Assembly (NCBI GenBank): GCA_025056865.1
Contig: JANWVO010000024.1
Location: 21,787 to 85,786, forward strand
From: Bryobacteraceae bacterium
Lineage (GTDB): Bacteria; Acidobacteriota; Terriglobia; Bryobacterales; Bryobacteraceae
Reading direction: 5' to 3'
DNA: 64,000 nucleotides
The position numbers were made by a program, and so were the translations under genes. The notes below the pieces were generated by a model. That model ran no database searches. It had not been told where the DNA came from and worked only from the letters and a program-made list of their open reading frames with translations. Shown piece after piece: positions 1 through 9,859 of the stretch. Positions within the stretch are counted from its first letter, which is position 1. Each line of letters starts with the position of its first letter.

Positions 1-179
1 GAGCCGCAGATGCAGGCCGTCCTGAATGGATGCATTGATGGATCTGGAGCAGGGTGGTGGTTTTCGGCCACTGGAAGCGGGCTGGGCGGTAAGGGCAATG
101 GATTGAAATCAAAAGACTTTTCCGTCTGGACTCAAAAGTGCACAGAAGATGGCGGCCCCTGGCCACAGGAGGTGACGCC
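1..179. other. Intergenic leader upstream of the FecR-like gene
   Basis: No credible coding region is seen here. The last bases before position 180 carry a strong Shine-Dalgarno sequence, AGGAGGTG, a few nucleotides before the ATG of the next gene. I do not recognise a clear sigma-70 or sigma-54 promoter. Confidence 0.6.
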
Positions 180-3179
180 ATGACGCGCAAGGCTTTGCTC
201 TTCCCCCTGGCGGCGATGCTGCTTGCGGTTGCGCCGGCGGCGGCGGAACCGGACGAACCGGGAAAGGGCGTTGCCCGGATCAGCCTGATCCACGGCGATG
301 TGAGCGTGCGGCGCGGGGACTCGGGCGACTGGGTGGCGGCGGTGATCAACGCCCCGCTGCTGGCTGACGACCGGGTGCTGACGGGAGCGGCTTCGCGGGC
401 GGAGGTGCAGTTTGACTACTACCACCGGATCCGTCTTGCCGCGGACACCGAGATCCGGCTGACGCAGCTCGAGTACCGGCTGTATCAGATTCAGGTGGTG
501 CGGGGCACGGTCACCTTCAGCGCGCTGAAGGGGGGCGACGCGCAAGTGGAGATCAACACGCCGGCGGCGGCGCTGCGCCCGGTGGCCTGGGGCGAGTACC
601 GCGTGACGGTGTACGACGACGACCGCGCGGAGCTGACGGTGCGGCGAGGCGAAGCGGAGATTTTCACGCCGAATGGCACGCAGCGGCTGCGTCCTGGGCG
701 GACGATGGTGGCGCGGCTGGATGAGTCCAACCGCAGCGAGACGCGTCTGGTGGCCGAGATTCCGCGCGACCGGTGGGACGAATTCAACGAGGCGCGGGAC
801 CGCGAGCTGAGCCGCGCGGCGAGGGTCTATCAATATGTCAGCCGGGACATTTACGGCGCGGAGGATCTGGACGGGCACGGCACCTGGATTTACGTGGCTC
901 CTTACGGCTGGTGCTGGCAGCCCTTCGTGGCCGTGGGCTGGGCGCCGTACCGGCTGGGGCGATGGGTGTGGCTGGACTGGTATGGCTGGACGTGGATCAG
1001 CTATGACCCGTGGGGCTGGGCTCCATATCATTACGGGCGCTGGTTCTGGTGGAACAACGCGTGGCTGTGGTATCCGGGGCCGGTGATCGGCGTGCGGCAC
1101 TGGTGGAGCCCGGCGCTGGTGGGCTGGTTCGGCTGGTCGAGCTGGGGCGGTTTCACGGCCGGCGTCGGCTTCGGCTGGGGCGCGGTGGGCTGGGTGCCGC
1201 TGGCGCCGTTCGAGCCGCTGTATCCGTGGTGGGGGCGTCGCTTTGCGGGCTACCGCAGTGTGAACTACGTCTACCAGAACACGACGATCATCCAGAACAC
1301 CAACATCACGAACATCTACCGCAATGCCCGGGTGCGCGATGGGATCACAGTGGTGCGGGGCGACGATTTCGTCCGCGGACAGGTGGGGCGGCCGCTGCGG
1401 CTGGGCGGGGAGGAGCTGGCCCGCGCGAGCGTCGCCCGCGGGGCGCTGCCGTTCGCCCCGGCGCGGGAGAGCCTGCGCTGGGCGGACCGCGAGCCGGCGG
1501 TGCGCCGGGCGGATCTGGATCCGGGCCGCAACGAGCGCTTCTTCAGCCGGATGCCCGTGACCCGCGCCGAGCGCGTGCCGTTTGACGAGCAGCGGCGCAC
1601 GCTGGAACAGGTGGCCACGCGCGGGCTGGGCCGGAGCGAGGCGGACGTCCGCCGTCCGATGGCGCCGGCAGAGGCGGGGAGCCGGATTGGAGCGGGATTC
1701 CGGGGCGGGGAAGCGCCGGATGTGCAGGAGAACCGCGGCTGGCGGCGCGCGGACGAACCGCGCCGGACGGAGACGAGGACCACGGAGAATGAATGGCGCC
1801 GCTTTGGCGATCCTGGTCTCGGGATCCGCACGCAGGAAGGCGCGCGGGCGCGCACCGGGGAGACGGAGGGGATCCGGCCGCGCAGCGAAGCCCGCCCGGA
1901 AGAGAGCGGGCGCGGCACCGCAGGCTGGCGCACCTTTGGGGATCCAGCCCGCAGCCCGGTGCGTGGCGTGGAGGGTGAGGCGGGCGAGCGCCGCTCGTGG
2001 TCCACGGGCAGGGGCGCGGATTCGGGCCGGACGGGCGAGGCGGGTGAACCGGCGCGCGGCACGCTGCGGGGCGAGTCTCCGAGGTGGTCGACAGGCGGAG
2101 AGCCGGCAGAGACGCCGCGGATGGATATCCCGAGGAGCGAGACGCCGCGGTGGTCGACGGGCACGGGCGGCGGCCGCGAGCGCAGCGAATCGCCGGGCTG
2201 GAGTGCTCCTGCGGCGGAGCCGCCTCGGGGCGAGTCTCCGAGGTGGTCGACGGGCGGCGGCCGGAACGAGGATGGCGGGGTGCGGATCTGGCCGGCGCCG
2301 CGGAACGAGCCAACGAGGATCGAGCCGCCGCGGATGGAGCCGCCGCGAATGGACCGGCAGGCGGAACCCGTGCGAGGCGGGGAAGAGCGGCGCGGCAATC
2401 CGCGGAGCGAGCGCGGCAACCAGTTTGCGCCGATGAGCCGCGGCGGGTGGTCCACGGGAGGCGTCACGGCCGGCGGCGCTTCCGGGTGGAACGCCTCCGC
2501 CGCGGACTCATCCGTTTCCGTTCCGGTTCGTGGGACGGAAAATGGAGCGGGCGTGATCGATCTGTCCCCGCGGCGCTCCAGCGGCGGTGGCATGGAAGGG
2601 GGGATCCGGATCAGCCCGGGCGGTGGCATGGATTCGTGGCGCGGTTCCGAGACGCGCGTCTCGCCCCGTTCTGAGAGGGGGATTCCGTTCGCGCCGATGA
2701 CGCGGGGCGGCTGGTCCACCGGCGGTGGAGCAGGGCAGGGAGGAGATGTGCCTGCCGGGGGGGGAGTGATGGGCGGCGGATCTTCGTGGCGCACGGGCGA
2801 AGGCGGCGTGATGGATTCGTCGCCGCGGTCATCGCCACGCGTTGGTGGCGGCGGTTGGTCGACGGGCGGGCGCACCGGGTGGGCCGCGGATGGATTCGGC
2901 GGAGGCGCGCCTTCGATCAGCGTGCCGCGCAGCGCGCCGTCGTATGGCGGCTTTGGCGGCGGCATGGGCGGCGGCATGCGTTCTGCACCTTCCTTCGGGG
3001 GCGGATCCGTTTCGCCCGGCCTGGGAGGCGGCGGGATGCGGTCGGCCCCGTCGTTTGGCGGTTTGTCGGGCGGGATCGGCGGCGGGATGCGGAGCGCGCC
3101 GGGTTTCGGCGGTGGCGGCGTGCGCGGAGGCTCCGCTCCGGCGGGTGGCGGCGGGATGCGGGGGGGACGGGGACGGTAG
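180..3179 (+). CDS. Secreted FecR-domain protein with Trp-rich segment and long Gly/Arg/Ser repeat tail
   Basis: The product has 999 aa. The start is chosen because AGGAGGTG precedes this ATG and because the protein then opens with a signal peptide (MTRKALLFPLAAMLLAVAPAAA). Residues about 45-190 look like a FecR-type beta domain. Residues about 235-390 are extremely tryptophan- and tyrosine-rich, with repeated short blocks such as YGWxW, VGWAPYRLGRW and WAPYHYGRW, resembling the DUF6600 family. The remaining ~600 residues are low-complexity, rich in Gly, Arg, Ser and Pro, with recurring PRWSTGG, GGWSTGG and MRSAPSFGG units. Long antisense open frames over this tail come from GC bias. FecR domains in regulators sense periplasmic signals, but this protein has no membrane anchor like FecR itself, so a cell-surface or extracellular structural role is inferred. 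A shorter relative lies at 14390-15445. The exact function is unknown. Confidence 0.85.
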   Translation: MTRKALLFPLAAMLLAVAPAAAEPDEPGKGVARISLIHGDVSVRRGDSGDWVAAVINAPLLADDRVLTGAASRAEVQFDYYHRIRLAADTEIRLTQLEYRLYQIQVVRGTVTFSALKGGDAQVEINTPAAALRPVAWGEYRVTVYDDDRAELTVRRGEAEIFTPNGTQRLRPGRTMVARLDESNRSETRLVAEIPRDRWDEFNEARDRELSRAARVYQYVSRDIYGAEDLDGHGTWIYVAPYGWCWQPFVAVGWAPYRLGRWVWLDWYGWTWISYDPWGWAPYHYGRWFWWNNAWLWYPGPVIGVRHWWSPALVGWFGWSSWGGFTAGVGFGWGAVGWVPLAPFEPLYPWWGRRFAGYRSVNYVYQNTTIIQNTNITNIYRNARVRDGITVVRGDDFVRGQVGRPLRLGGEELARASVARGALPFAPARESLRWADREPAVRRADLDPGRNERFFSRMPVTRAERVPFDEQRRTLEQVATRGLGRSEADVRRPMAPAEAGSRIGAGFRGGEAPDVQENRGWRRADEPRRTETRTTENEWRRFGDPGLGIRTQEGARARTGETEGIRPRSEARPEESGRGTAGWRTFGDPARSPVRGVEGEAGERRSWSTGRGADSGRTGEAGEPARGTLRGESPRWSTGGEPAETPRMDIPRSETPRWSTGTGGGRERSESPGWSAPAAEPPRGESPRWSTGGGRNEDGGVRIWPAPRNEPTRIEPPRMEPPRMDRQAEPVRGGEERRGNPRSERGNQFAPMSRGGWSTGGVTAGGASGWNASAADSSVSVPVRGTENGAGVIDLSPRRSSGGGMEGGIRISPGGGMDSWRGSETRVSPRSERGIPFAPMTRGGWSTGGGAGQGGDVPAGGGVMGGGSSWRTGEGGVMDSSPRSSPRVGGGGWSTGGRTGWAADGFGGGAPSISVPRSAPSYGGFGGGMGGGMRSAPSFGGGSVSPGLGGGGMRSAPSFGGLSGGIGGGMRSAPGFGGGGVRGGSAPAGGGGMRGGRGR

Positions 3180-3344
3180 CCGATCATTCCGTGGGCTAAC
3201 CGCAGCCTTGGGCTCCCAACGATCTTCCGGGTCTGCCCGTCGCGCTTCAGTAGCTCGTCTGGCCCTCCTGCCCGGCCGAGTGAAGACCGCAACGCATGGG
3301 AAAGGCAGTACGACCAGCCAGACAAGGAGACAGCCGTCCGACAG

Positions 3345-3605
3345 TCAAAGTGCCAGGATCGCGTCTCTGCTCACTCCTCCGGCACTGAAGCGAACCAGAA
3401 CCTGCCCATCCGTGCTGGCGGGGACACGGAGCCGGAGCATGGAATGGGCCGGGATGCGCACTGGAATCCTGTTCGCAGCCTCCGTGCCAATCTGGACCAC
3501 CACTTCGCCTTCGTATCCTCCAGAATCCACCTGGATGTCGGCGTAAACAAATTTGCTACCGGCAAATGTGACGGTATCGGGGGTGGTAATTTGAAGGACC
3601 GCCAT
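3345..3605 (-). CDS. Small hypothetical beta-rich protein
   Basis: The product has 86 aa. The ATG at 3605 is preferred over an upstream in-frame start because AGGGAG lies just upstream of it. The sequence is rich in alternating Val, Thr and Ile (for example EVVVQIG and MLRLRVPA), which suggests a small beta-sandwich. There is no signal peptide and no recognised motif. It lies 28 nt downstream of the stop of the larger gene at 3634-5037 on the same strand, so the two probably form an operon. Base composition of the pair is visibly lower in GC than most of the window. I do not recognise a family. Confidence 0.6.
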   Translation of the reverse strand: MAVLQITTPDTVTFAGSKFVYADIQVDSGGYEGEVVVQIGTEAANRIPVRIPAHSMLRLRVPASTDGQVLVRFSAGGVSRDAILAL

Positions 3606-3633
3606 CGTCGTTCTCCCTGAAAAGAATTGTGCT

Positions 3634-5037
3634 CTATTGGGCCGATTTGACCTTGGCGAAAATTTGCCGGAAGTATTCAATTGCAGTCAGATCCACGGAA
3701 GGACCGATAAAAAAATCGTTTCGAAGTCCGGCATCCGGGGCGGTGCCGCGATAGATCGCCCCGCCGGCAGTGACCCGGAAATACCGGTTGAGGCGGAAGC
3801 CCAGGCCATAGACCCATACATTGTTGCCCCGGATTTTCGAGGGATGCGACGAACTGATGTTTTTCAAGGAGAAGCCCAGGGCCAAGGAGAGCCGCTCCCT
3901 CAACCATTCCCCCTTGCTGACCGAGCGCGCTGGTGCGGGCGTGAGTTCGACAGGTCCCCAATAGACATGAGCAACCGCAAACGCGCGCATTTCGTCCAAT
4001 CGCGGCACCCAGATTGAGGCGAGGTCAAATCCTGCGAATTTTTCCAGGTACTTCGTTGAGGCTAGCGCGGGAAACGAGGCCGTCACCCGCGTATGGGAGC
4101 CCAATTGAATTTTGCGGAACGAATTGAAAACAGACCGGTAGTCTCTTGTAAAGCTCGGCAGAGCGCCTTCCTGCTGTTTGATGTCCGCGCACACATTCCT
4201 GATCTCCTGCGGCGCCGAGCGTTGCTCACACTGTTCACGAAGCTTTTCCAGGACATTGTACACCCCCTGGATACTTGGATCGCCAATTTGGAGATCCAGT
4301 CCCAGTTTCCTGAGATAATCCAAGTCCTCCTTTCCTAGATTCCGGAGATAATTCAAGGTATCCCTGTAGCGGCTAACGAGATTAATCAAGGCAGTATCGG
4401 TGGCCAATTGTTTGGATAAGCCTTCGATATCCGAAGACAATTGGAAGCCGTCCGGCAGCGTTTTCTGAAGGTTTTGCAAGATGAGCTTTGCGAAGTTTTC
4501 GGCGAGGGATCGGACGGAGTTGCTGTCTCTTCCATAGGCCTGGTCAAGCAGGTCACGGATCTCACCCTCATACTTCGCCATTTCATTGGCAAATGCTTCT
4601 GCTCTTTCCCTCTTCAGGGGCCCCTTCGCACTGATGGTGAGAAGCACCCGTTCCCCCTCCGGAAAAGGCCCGACGACGACAGACCAGCCCTGATCCTTTC
4701 CGACGGGGGATATCTCCTCCTTTTGTGTCCCGTCGGACTTGTAACCCACCTGCACTGACTGGACCTCGATCCAGTTCTTGAGGTCAGCAATTCTCTCTTC
4801 GAGCTGGCCAACGGTGCCTCTAATTGTAATTTTTTCCCCGTATGGCAGCCGGCTCTGAGTCAGTTTGGTGAATTCAACACTGTTCGTGGAAGGTAACGAT
4901 TCGGAGGACCTGGCCGGAGCGTTCGAGGCCTGTTGCGCTGTGAGACTCATTGGCAGGCCAAGCCAGAGGATTGCAGCAAGAATCAAGTTCGAACCGGCGC
5001 GCAAATGCCAAGTCTTGCCTGAGGGACCTGGAATCAT
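3634..5037 (-). CDS. Hypothetical exported protein with helical middle and beta-rich C-terminus
   Basis: The product is 467 aa when started at ATG 5037; a TTG 36 nt upstream is also in frame. A hydrophobic segment (LILAAILWLGLPMSLTAQQ) near the N-terminus looks like a signal peptide ending at AQQ. Residues about 60-140 look like a beta domain, about 150-330 are predicted helical and rich in Glu, Leu and Arg, and the last ~100 residues have alternating hydrophobic strands (RLSLALGFSLKN, VWVYGLGFRLNRYFRVTAGG) like a small barrel or sheet. The coding sequence is lower in GC than the surrounding genes, which may mean recent acquisition. It probably precedes the small gene at 3345 in one transcript. 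The family is not recognised. Confidence 0.65.
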   Translation of the reverse strand: MIPGPSGKTWHLRAGSNLILAAILWLGLPMSLTAQQASNAPARSSESLPSTNSVEFTKLTQSRLPYGEKITIRGTVGQLEERIADLKNWIEVQSVQVGYKSDGTQKEEISPVGKDQGWSVVVGPFPEGERVLLTISAKGPLKRERAEAFANEMAKYEGEIRDLLDQAYGRDSNSVRSLAENFAKLILQNLQKTLPDGFQLSSDIEGLSKQLATDTALINLVSRYRDTLNYLRNLGKEDLDYLRKLGLDLQIGDPSIQGVYNVLEKLREQCEQRSAPQEIRNVCADIKQQEGALPSFTRDYRSVFNSFRKIQLGSHTRVTASFPALASTKYLEKFAGFDLASIWVPRLDEMRAFAVAHVYWGPVELTPAPARSVSKGEWLRERLSLALGFSLKNISSSHPSKIRGNNVWVYGLGFRLNRYFRVTAGGAIYRGTAPDAGLRNDFFIGPSVDLTAIEYFRQIFAKVKSAQ

Positions 5038-6763
5038 TACGCCGAGAATACTATAGGTCGCTGAATCATACAAGTACTTTCCAGAAAAATTTCTCGAATC
5101 CTGATGGCATGCCAGATGGCTGTCTGATTCCTCTCCCCAGAAGCTGTGGATTTACAACGGACTTTCACGATTTCAGGTCCTGACCGGCGCCTTTGCCGAA
5201 AACCGCCAAGGGAGAATGCCGTATTCCCTATATCGAAGGGGACCCCGCGAAGGGGTGCTCCCAAGGCGCGCCGCCGCCGCGGCCAGGAGAGGGGCCATCG
5301 CAACCCGAATGCGTTCGCGCGGGGAAATTATTCCAAGGACGCAACTTCGATCCCCCGGTCCGGGGTGTGCCTTCAACCTGCGCGGCGGGCCTTCGTCGTG
5401 GACAGGATTGATGCTGTCCGAGACCGGCGGAGGGATGCGTTGCGTGGCAGGCTTCGATGGCTGTGGCCACAGGGGCCTCTCTTCCACGGCGGGCGTTGCG
5501 AGGCGCAACGCACCGGTGAGTGGGCGTCCAGGCCTGGCGGGAGTCCCCCCTCGGCGGTCGGGACGCAGATCCGCGCGTGTCTGCGGGCAAGGAGGCGGAA
5601 TGCCGGGCCCTTGCGGATCGATTTGGAAGTGGTCACGGCATCTGGACGCGTGAGAGCACGCGGGGTGCCTCGGAGGCGGACCGTGCCGGGCAATGCTGCT
5701 TCGCGCTTCGCCCGAATCTGCCGGATGAGACAGTCCAAGGGCTTCCTGAGGGCTTTCCGTGAGATCCGCGGGGCAGGGGGGGACGGTTTGTGATGCGGCC
5801 GAAGCGGCTCCCTTGAGCCCGCACGGCTGCGGCACAACTCATCGCTCTGGCGCAAGGGAATGCCTGACCGCTCCTTTAAAGATGCCATCTGCCGTTGCCG
5901 TGACCCATGAGCCTTGCAAAAACGGAGGTGATTTGAAGGAAAGGACGGTCTCGAGAAATCCGAATCGGTTGAGGGGGGGAGCCAGTGGGGGTGGTGCTGC
6001 TTTGTCAGGGATCGTCGGCGGCAGAGCGGCGGGACGCGAGAACGAAAACGCAATCCATCGTCGACATTCGCATGGCGCGGGCGGAAGCAAGATGAACGGG
6101 CTTGCGGCGTGACTGGGGGTAGCCTGGGACGGTTGGGGCCAAGCACGAGAACGCAATCTGAACCGGTAAGCCGGCTGAGGGACTGGGACGGGCGGTGGAC
6201 GCGGACGGAGAGGCGGCTGGGGTGGCACAGCGATGAGGGCCATCCGCATGTCGTCCGTCGTTCCCGCGAGAGGAGCAGTGGGGTGCGGGTGAGGTCCCTG
6301 CGAGGCCGGGGGCGAGGGCGCAAGAATCGGGGGCTGTAACGCGGGCGCTTCTTCCGGCACAGACTGCTGTCTTCCGCCCGGATCGGGCGCGGATGGGGAA
6401 GGAAAGCCTTGGGAGTGCTGGAGGCTGCGGAGGAATCCGTACGGCGAGGAGAGAAGGGTGCGGGATGGTCGCCGGAGACGTTGGCAGCCCCGGCTCACTG
6501 CTTTTTTTACATAATATCGATTCCAAGAACTCAGGCTGACTTCAGCCGCCGTGGTCGCCTCCGATACTGTCCGCCATGCTGCCGCCGGCTCCCGCCGACA
6601 TTCGGTACCGCAGCACAAGTGCCTGGAACGAGGAAGGTTCGGCGCACGAGGAGGCTGTGATCCCACACACAGGAGAGCGGAAGGACTTCCAACGCCGCTC
6701 CTTGAAGGGACGGGCGTGAAGCCCAGGCATGGCTTAACGTCTGGCGCGTGCCGTGCGACCGGC
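5038..6763. other. 1.7-kb stretch without a supportable gene
   Basis: Several open frames of 60-316 codons exist on both strands. They overlap one another, give proline/arginine-rich or otherwise biased peptides, and lack Shine-Dalgarno sequences or recognisable domains. I see no tRNA or rRNA. The region may hold decayed genes, a non-coding RNA or long regulatory sequence, but nothing specific can be supported. Confidence 0.55.
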
Positions 6764-7375
6764 TCACAAGCTCAACCGTTTCCGCAGAAGCGCGGGAACC
6801 TCGTCTGGGCGCCGCACTTCGATGACTTCGCAGCCGGCGCGGCGGGCGCTTTCGATGCCGGCGGCGGAGTCCTCGAGGGCCAAAGCGTGGACGGCTCCCA
6901 GGCGAGCCATCGCCCGGAGGTATGGCTCGGGATCGGGTTTCAGCCGCGCCACCTCATCTCCGTAGACGGCGGCGCCGAAGCGCTCAAGAACGCCTTCGGC
7001 ACGGAGGATCGGCTCGATCTCCTGGCGGCTGCTGGAGGTGACGAGGCCGAGCCGGCCTGGATCGAGCATGGACAAGATCCGTTTGAGATCGTCAGCGATC
7101 AGTCCGCCACGGGTTGCGCGTTCTGCGAAGAGTTTCTTTTTCAACGGATAGAAGGGGAGAAGTTCATCCACCGTGCGAGGGGGATCGGCGAGGGCGCCGA
7201 GGCGGGCGAGGAAGTCGCGGTCGGAGATGCCGACGCAGTGGGCGCGGTAGTCGTCCCAACTGACCTGCAAGCCGGTTTCGCGGAGCGCCTCGTTCCAGCA
7301 TTGCCAGTGCAGAGGCTCGGTATCGGCGAGAACGCCATCGAAATCGAGGAGAATTGCCAGTGAATTATGATCCAT
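6764..7375 (-). CDS. HAD-superfamily phosphatase/phosphoglucomutase-like hydrolase
   Basis: The product has 203 aa. Motif I is LLDFDGVLADTEP (nucleophile Asp in DFDG), motif II is LVTSSS, motif III includes the lysine in RLKPDPEPYL, and motif IV is ALEDSAAGIESA. The order and the small helical cap between motifs I and II match the subfamily I HADs related to beta-phosphoglucomutase. Substrate cannot be told from sequence; sugar phosphates are typical. Its ATG overlaps the stop of the upstream protease gene by one base (TAATG), so the two are translationally coupled. Cytoplasmic. Confidence 0.9.
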   Translation of the reverse strand: MDHNSLAILLDFDGVLADTEPLHWQCWNEALRETGLQVSWDDYRAHCVGISDRDFLARLGALADPPRTVDELLPFYPLKKKLFAERATRGGLIADDLKRILSMLDPGRLGLVTSSSRQEIEPILRAEGVLERFGAAVYGDEVARLKPDPEPYLRAMARLGAVHALALEDSAAGIESARRAGCEVIEVRRPDEVPALLRKRLSL

Positions 7376-8742
7376 TACTCGAAGGAAATGCTGCGGACCA
7401 TCTGCTGGAAAACAGGTTCCAGGGAGGGATAATCCGGCAACGGGGCGACGCAGACCATGTAGAAGAGCTCCGTTTCGAGGTCGGCGGTGACGAGGACGTC
7501 GATCTCGCGCAGATCGGCGAACGGCGAGTCGGAGCTGAGCCGGGTGACGAGTCCGCGGCGTCCGCCGACGACGACGCGCTGCGGCGGATCGAGCACCCGC
7601 ATATTGGACTCGCGCTTGATCATCGCGTCAATCAACGCCTGCGTGTCACGTTCGAGGCTGACCAGGCGGTTCGGCATCCGCTCGCGGCGGATGAGCACGC
7701 CGTAGCCCACAAAGCCCTGCACGACTCCTTCCGGAGGAGCGATGGTGACGCCGCCTTCGGAGCGGGTGACGCGCCAGTTGTCGGGGTGGTCGAGGCGGAA
7801 GCCGTCGCCGCGCCAGGACTGCATGCGTTGCGAGACGCTGACGCGCTCGGGCTTCGGCGCGCGGGGCAGAGCGGCGGGGGCGGCGCTTCCCTGCTCCGGC
7901 TTCTTCACTGCGGGCAGCTTTTCGACGATCGCCTTCATCCTGCCGAGGTCCCCTTCCTGCGCGTTGTAATCGCCGCGCGGCATGAAGGGGAGCTGTTCTT
8001 CGATCGCCTTGACGCGGTTGCCAGGGTTGGGGTGGGATGCGGTGAAGATTTCGACGAGCCTGGGCGTCTTGCCCTCGCGTTCCGCTTCCAGTTTCTCGAA
8101 GAAGCGCGCCATTTCGATGGGGTTGTAGCCGGCGCGGGCCATGGTGTAGGCGCCGAGCAGGTCGGCGTCGCTTTCGGCGCTGCGCGAGTATTTGAGCAGA
8201 ACGGAATTGGCGCCGAGTCCGATGCCGAGCTGGGCGAGCTGTCCGGTGAGCCCTCCGCCGCCGATCATCGAGCCGGCGAGAATGGCGGCAAGCTGGGTGA
8301 ACTGCGCCTTGGTGGCCTGGCTGGTGCCGTGGCGGAGAACGACGTGCGCCAGCTCGTGCGCGAGCACGCCGGCCAGTTGCGCTTCGTTTTCGACGGCGCG
8401 GATCAGCCCGGTATGGACATACATCGGCCCGCCCGGCAGAGCGAAAGCGTTGATGGAATCCTCCTGGACCACCTTGAAGTAGAACGGGTACTTTTCCAGC
8501 CCGCCGCGTTCGACCAGCCGCTGGCCCACGCGGTTGATGTAAGCGGTGAGTTCGCGGTTCTGCACCACCACCATCTGCTGTTCGACCTGGCGGGCGAACT
8601 CGCGGCCAATTTCGATGTCCTGCTCCTTGCTGAACAGGTTGAAGCCGGGCTTTGGCAGCGGGCGCTTTTTCGCCTGCGCCGCGGCGGCGGGCGCGAGCAG
8701 CGCGGAGGCAAGAGCCAGCGCGAGCACAAACGGTCTCGTCAT
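7375..8742 (-). CDS. Periplasmic M48-family zinc metalloprotease
   Basis: The product has 455 aa. A signal peptide ([24 protein letters not shown]) is followed by a conserved M48 domain with the zinc motif [11 protein letters not shown] and the downstream metal-binding Glu in [12 protein letters not shown]. The layout resembles BepA/LoiP-type proteases, which degrade or help assemble outer-membrane proteins. Unlike BepA, the C-terminal half (about residues 280-455) does not look like TPR repeats and instead reads as an alpha/beta domain ([22 protein letters not shown]). It is first in a two-gene transcript with the HAD hydrolase and is divergent from ilvE, with under 40 bp between the start codons, so the two promoters must overlap. 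Confidence 0.9.
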   Translation of the reverse strand: MTRPFVLALALASALLAPAAAAQAKKRPLPKPGFNLFSKEQDIEIGREFARQVEQQMVVVQNRELTAYINRVGQRLVERGGLEKYPFYFKVVQEDSINAFALPGGPMYVHTGLIRAVENEAQLAGVLAHELAHVVLRHGTSQATKAQFTQLAAILAGSMIGGGGLTGQLAQLGIGLGANSVLLKYSRSAESDADLLGAYTMARAGYNPIEMARFFEKLEAEREGKTPRLVEIFTASHPNPGNRVKAIEEQLPFMPRGDYNAQEGDLGRMKAIVEKLPAVKKPEQGSAAPAALPRAPKPERVSVSQRMQSWRGDGFRLDHPDNWRVTRSEGGVTIAPPEGVVQGFVGYGVLIRRERMPNRLVSLERDTQALIDAMIKRESNMRVLDPPQRVVVGGRRGLVTRLSSDSPFADLREIDVLVTADLETELFYMVCVAPLPDYPSLEPVFQQMVRSISFE

Positions 8743-8767
8743 CGGATGCCCTCTCTTATCATGCTGG

Positions 8768-8773
8768 CATAAT
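8768..8773 (+). promoter_or_regulatory. Candidate -10 element (CATAAT) for ilvE
   Basis: CATAAT ends 7 nt before the preferred ilvE ATG at 8781. Transcription would then begin at or next to the start codon, giving a leaderless message. No convincing -35 hexamer is seen. Confidence 0.35.
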
Positions 8774-8780
8774 GGACGGT

Positions 8781-9704
8781 ATGACGCCCACTGAAAAGAT
8801 CTGGCACAACGGGCGGTTTATCGCCTGGGATGAGGCCCGGATTCACGTCCTGTCGCATGTCGTGAGCTACGGAAGCTCGGTGTTTGAAGGGGTGCGCTGC
8901 TATGACACGCAGCGCGGGCCGGCGATTTTCCGGCTGCGCGAGCACACGCGGCGGCTGCTCGATTCGGCCAAGATTTACCGGATTCCGGTCAGTTACACGC
9001 TGGAGGAGCTGATGGAGGCGCAGGTGGAGCTGGTGAGGGTGAACCGGCTGCGCTCCTGCTACATCCGGCCGATCATTCTGCGGGGCTACGGCGGAATGGG
9101 CGTGCTGCCGGCCAACAACCCGACCGAGGTGTTCCTGGCCTGCTGGGAGTGGGGCAAGTATCTGGGCGAAGAGGCGCTTGCTTCGGGCGTCGACGTCTGT
9201 GTTTCGAGCTGGAACCGCATGGCGCCGAACACGTTCCCTGCCCTGGCCAAGGCGGGCGGCAACTACATCAATTCGCAGCTCATCCGGATGGAGGCGCATC
9301 AGGACGGCTACGCGGAGGGCATCGCGCTGGGGCCTGACGGGCTGGTGAGCGAGGGCTCGGGCGAGAACATTTTCGTGATCCGCGACGGCCGCATCTACAC
9401 GCCGCCGCTTTCGGCGGGCATTCTGCCGGGCATCACGCGCGATTCGATCGTGACGCTGGCGCGCGAGGCGGGCATTCCGGTGGTGGAGACGGACATCCCG
9501 CGGGAGATGCTGTATGTCGCCGACGAGATCTTCTTCACGGGCACGGCGGCGGAGGTGACGCCGGTGCGCAGCGTGGACCGGATTCCGGTGGGCAGCGGGC
9601 GCCGGGGGCCGATCACCGAGCAGTTGCAGCGCGCCTTCTTCGACATTGTCGAAGGCCGCGCCGAGGACCGCTACGGCTGGCTGACGCCCGTGCCGGCGGC
9701 CTGA
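8781..9704 (+). CDS. ilvE: Branched-chain amino acid aminotransferase
   Basis: The product has 307 aa and is a fold-type IV PLP enzyme that interconverts Leu/Ile/Val with their 2-oxo acids using glutamate. The catalytic lysine is K157 in ALAKAGGNY. Other family blocks are [28 protein letters not shown] and [16 protein letters not shown]. The length is typical. An in-frame ATG at 8772 would add three residues. The later ATG is preferred because the product then begins close to the conserved IWHNG motif and because a -10-like hexamer sits 7 nt upstream. It stands alone, divergent from the M48 gene. Confidence 0.95.
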   Translation: MTPTEKIWHNGRFIAWDEARIHVLSHVVSYGSSVFEGVRCYDTQRGPAIFRLREHTRRLLDSAKIYRIPVSYTLEELMEAQVELVRVNRLRSCYIRPIILRGYGGMGVLPANNPTEVFLACWEWGKYLGEEALASGVDVCVSSWNRMAPNTFPALAKAGGNYINSQLIRMEAHQDGYAEGIALGPDGLVSEGSGENIFVIRDGRIYTPPLSAGILPGITRDSIVTLAREAGIPVVETDIPREMLYVADEIFFTGTAAEVTPVRSVDRIPVGSGRRGPITEQLQRAFFDIVEGRAEDRYGWLTPVPAA

Positions 9705-9726
9705 GGCCGCAGACGGAAGGAAAAAT

Positions 9727-9792
9727 GGCCGCCGGGCGCGCTCCCGATGTCAACCTCCCCCGAGATTCACGATTCGGAGCGGCCCGGCGGCC
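9727..9792 (+). terminator. Long GC-rich stem-loop after ilvE
   Basis: The left arm 9727-9744 and right arm 9776-9792 pair over about 17 positions with one bulge (core GGCCGCCGGGC with GCCCGGCGGCC). The loop is 31 nt and TTGCTGTTT follows. It is 22 bases after the ilvE stop and could be a terminator, though the loop is long and the T-tract weak. Confidence 0.5.
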
Positions 9793-9859
9793 TTGCTGTT
9801 TCCACTCTAGAACGCCGCGCCGCCGCAGGCCAAGGGCCGCCGGCGTCGGCGAGGGGAGT

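Noticed and set aside
1316..3325. A 669-codon minus-strand frame over the FecR gene tail
   Set aside because: It is Pro/Arg-rich, mirrors the Gly/Arg/Ser repeats of the plus strand, has no start signal and lies fully antisense to a well-supported gene.
5146..6666. Open frames of 215, 220, 316 and 275 codons in the gene-free stretch
   Set aside because: They overlap each other on both strands, are biased in composition and lack ribosome-binding sites and recognisable motifs.
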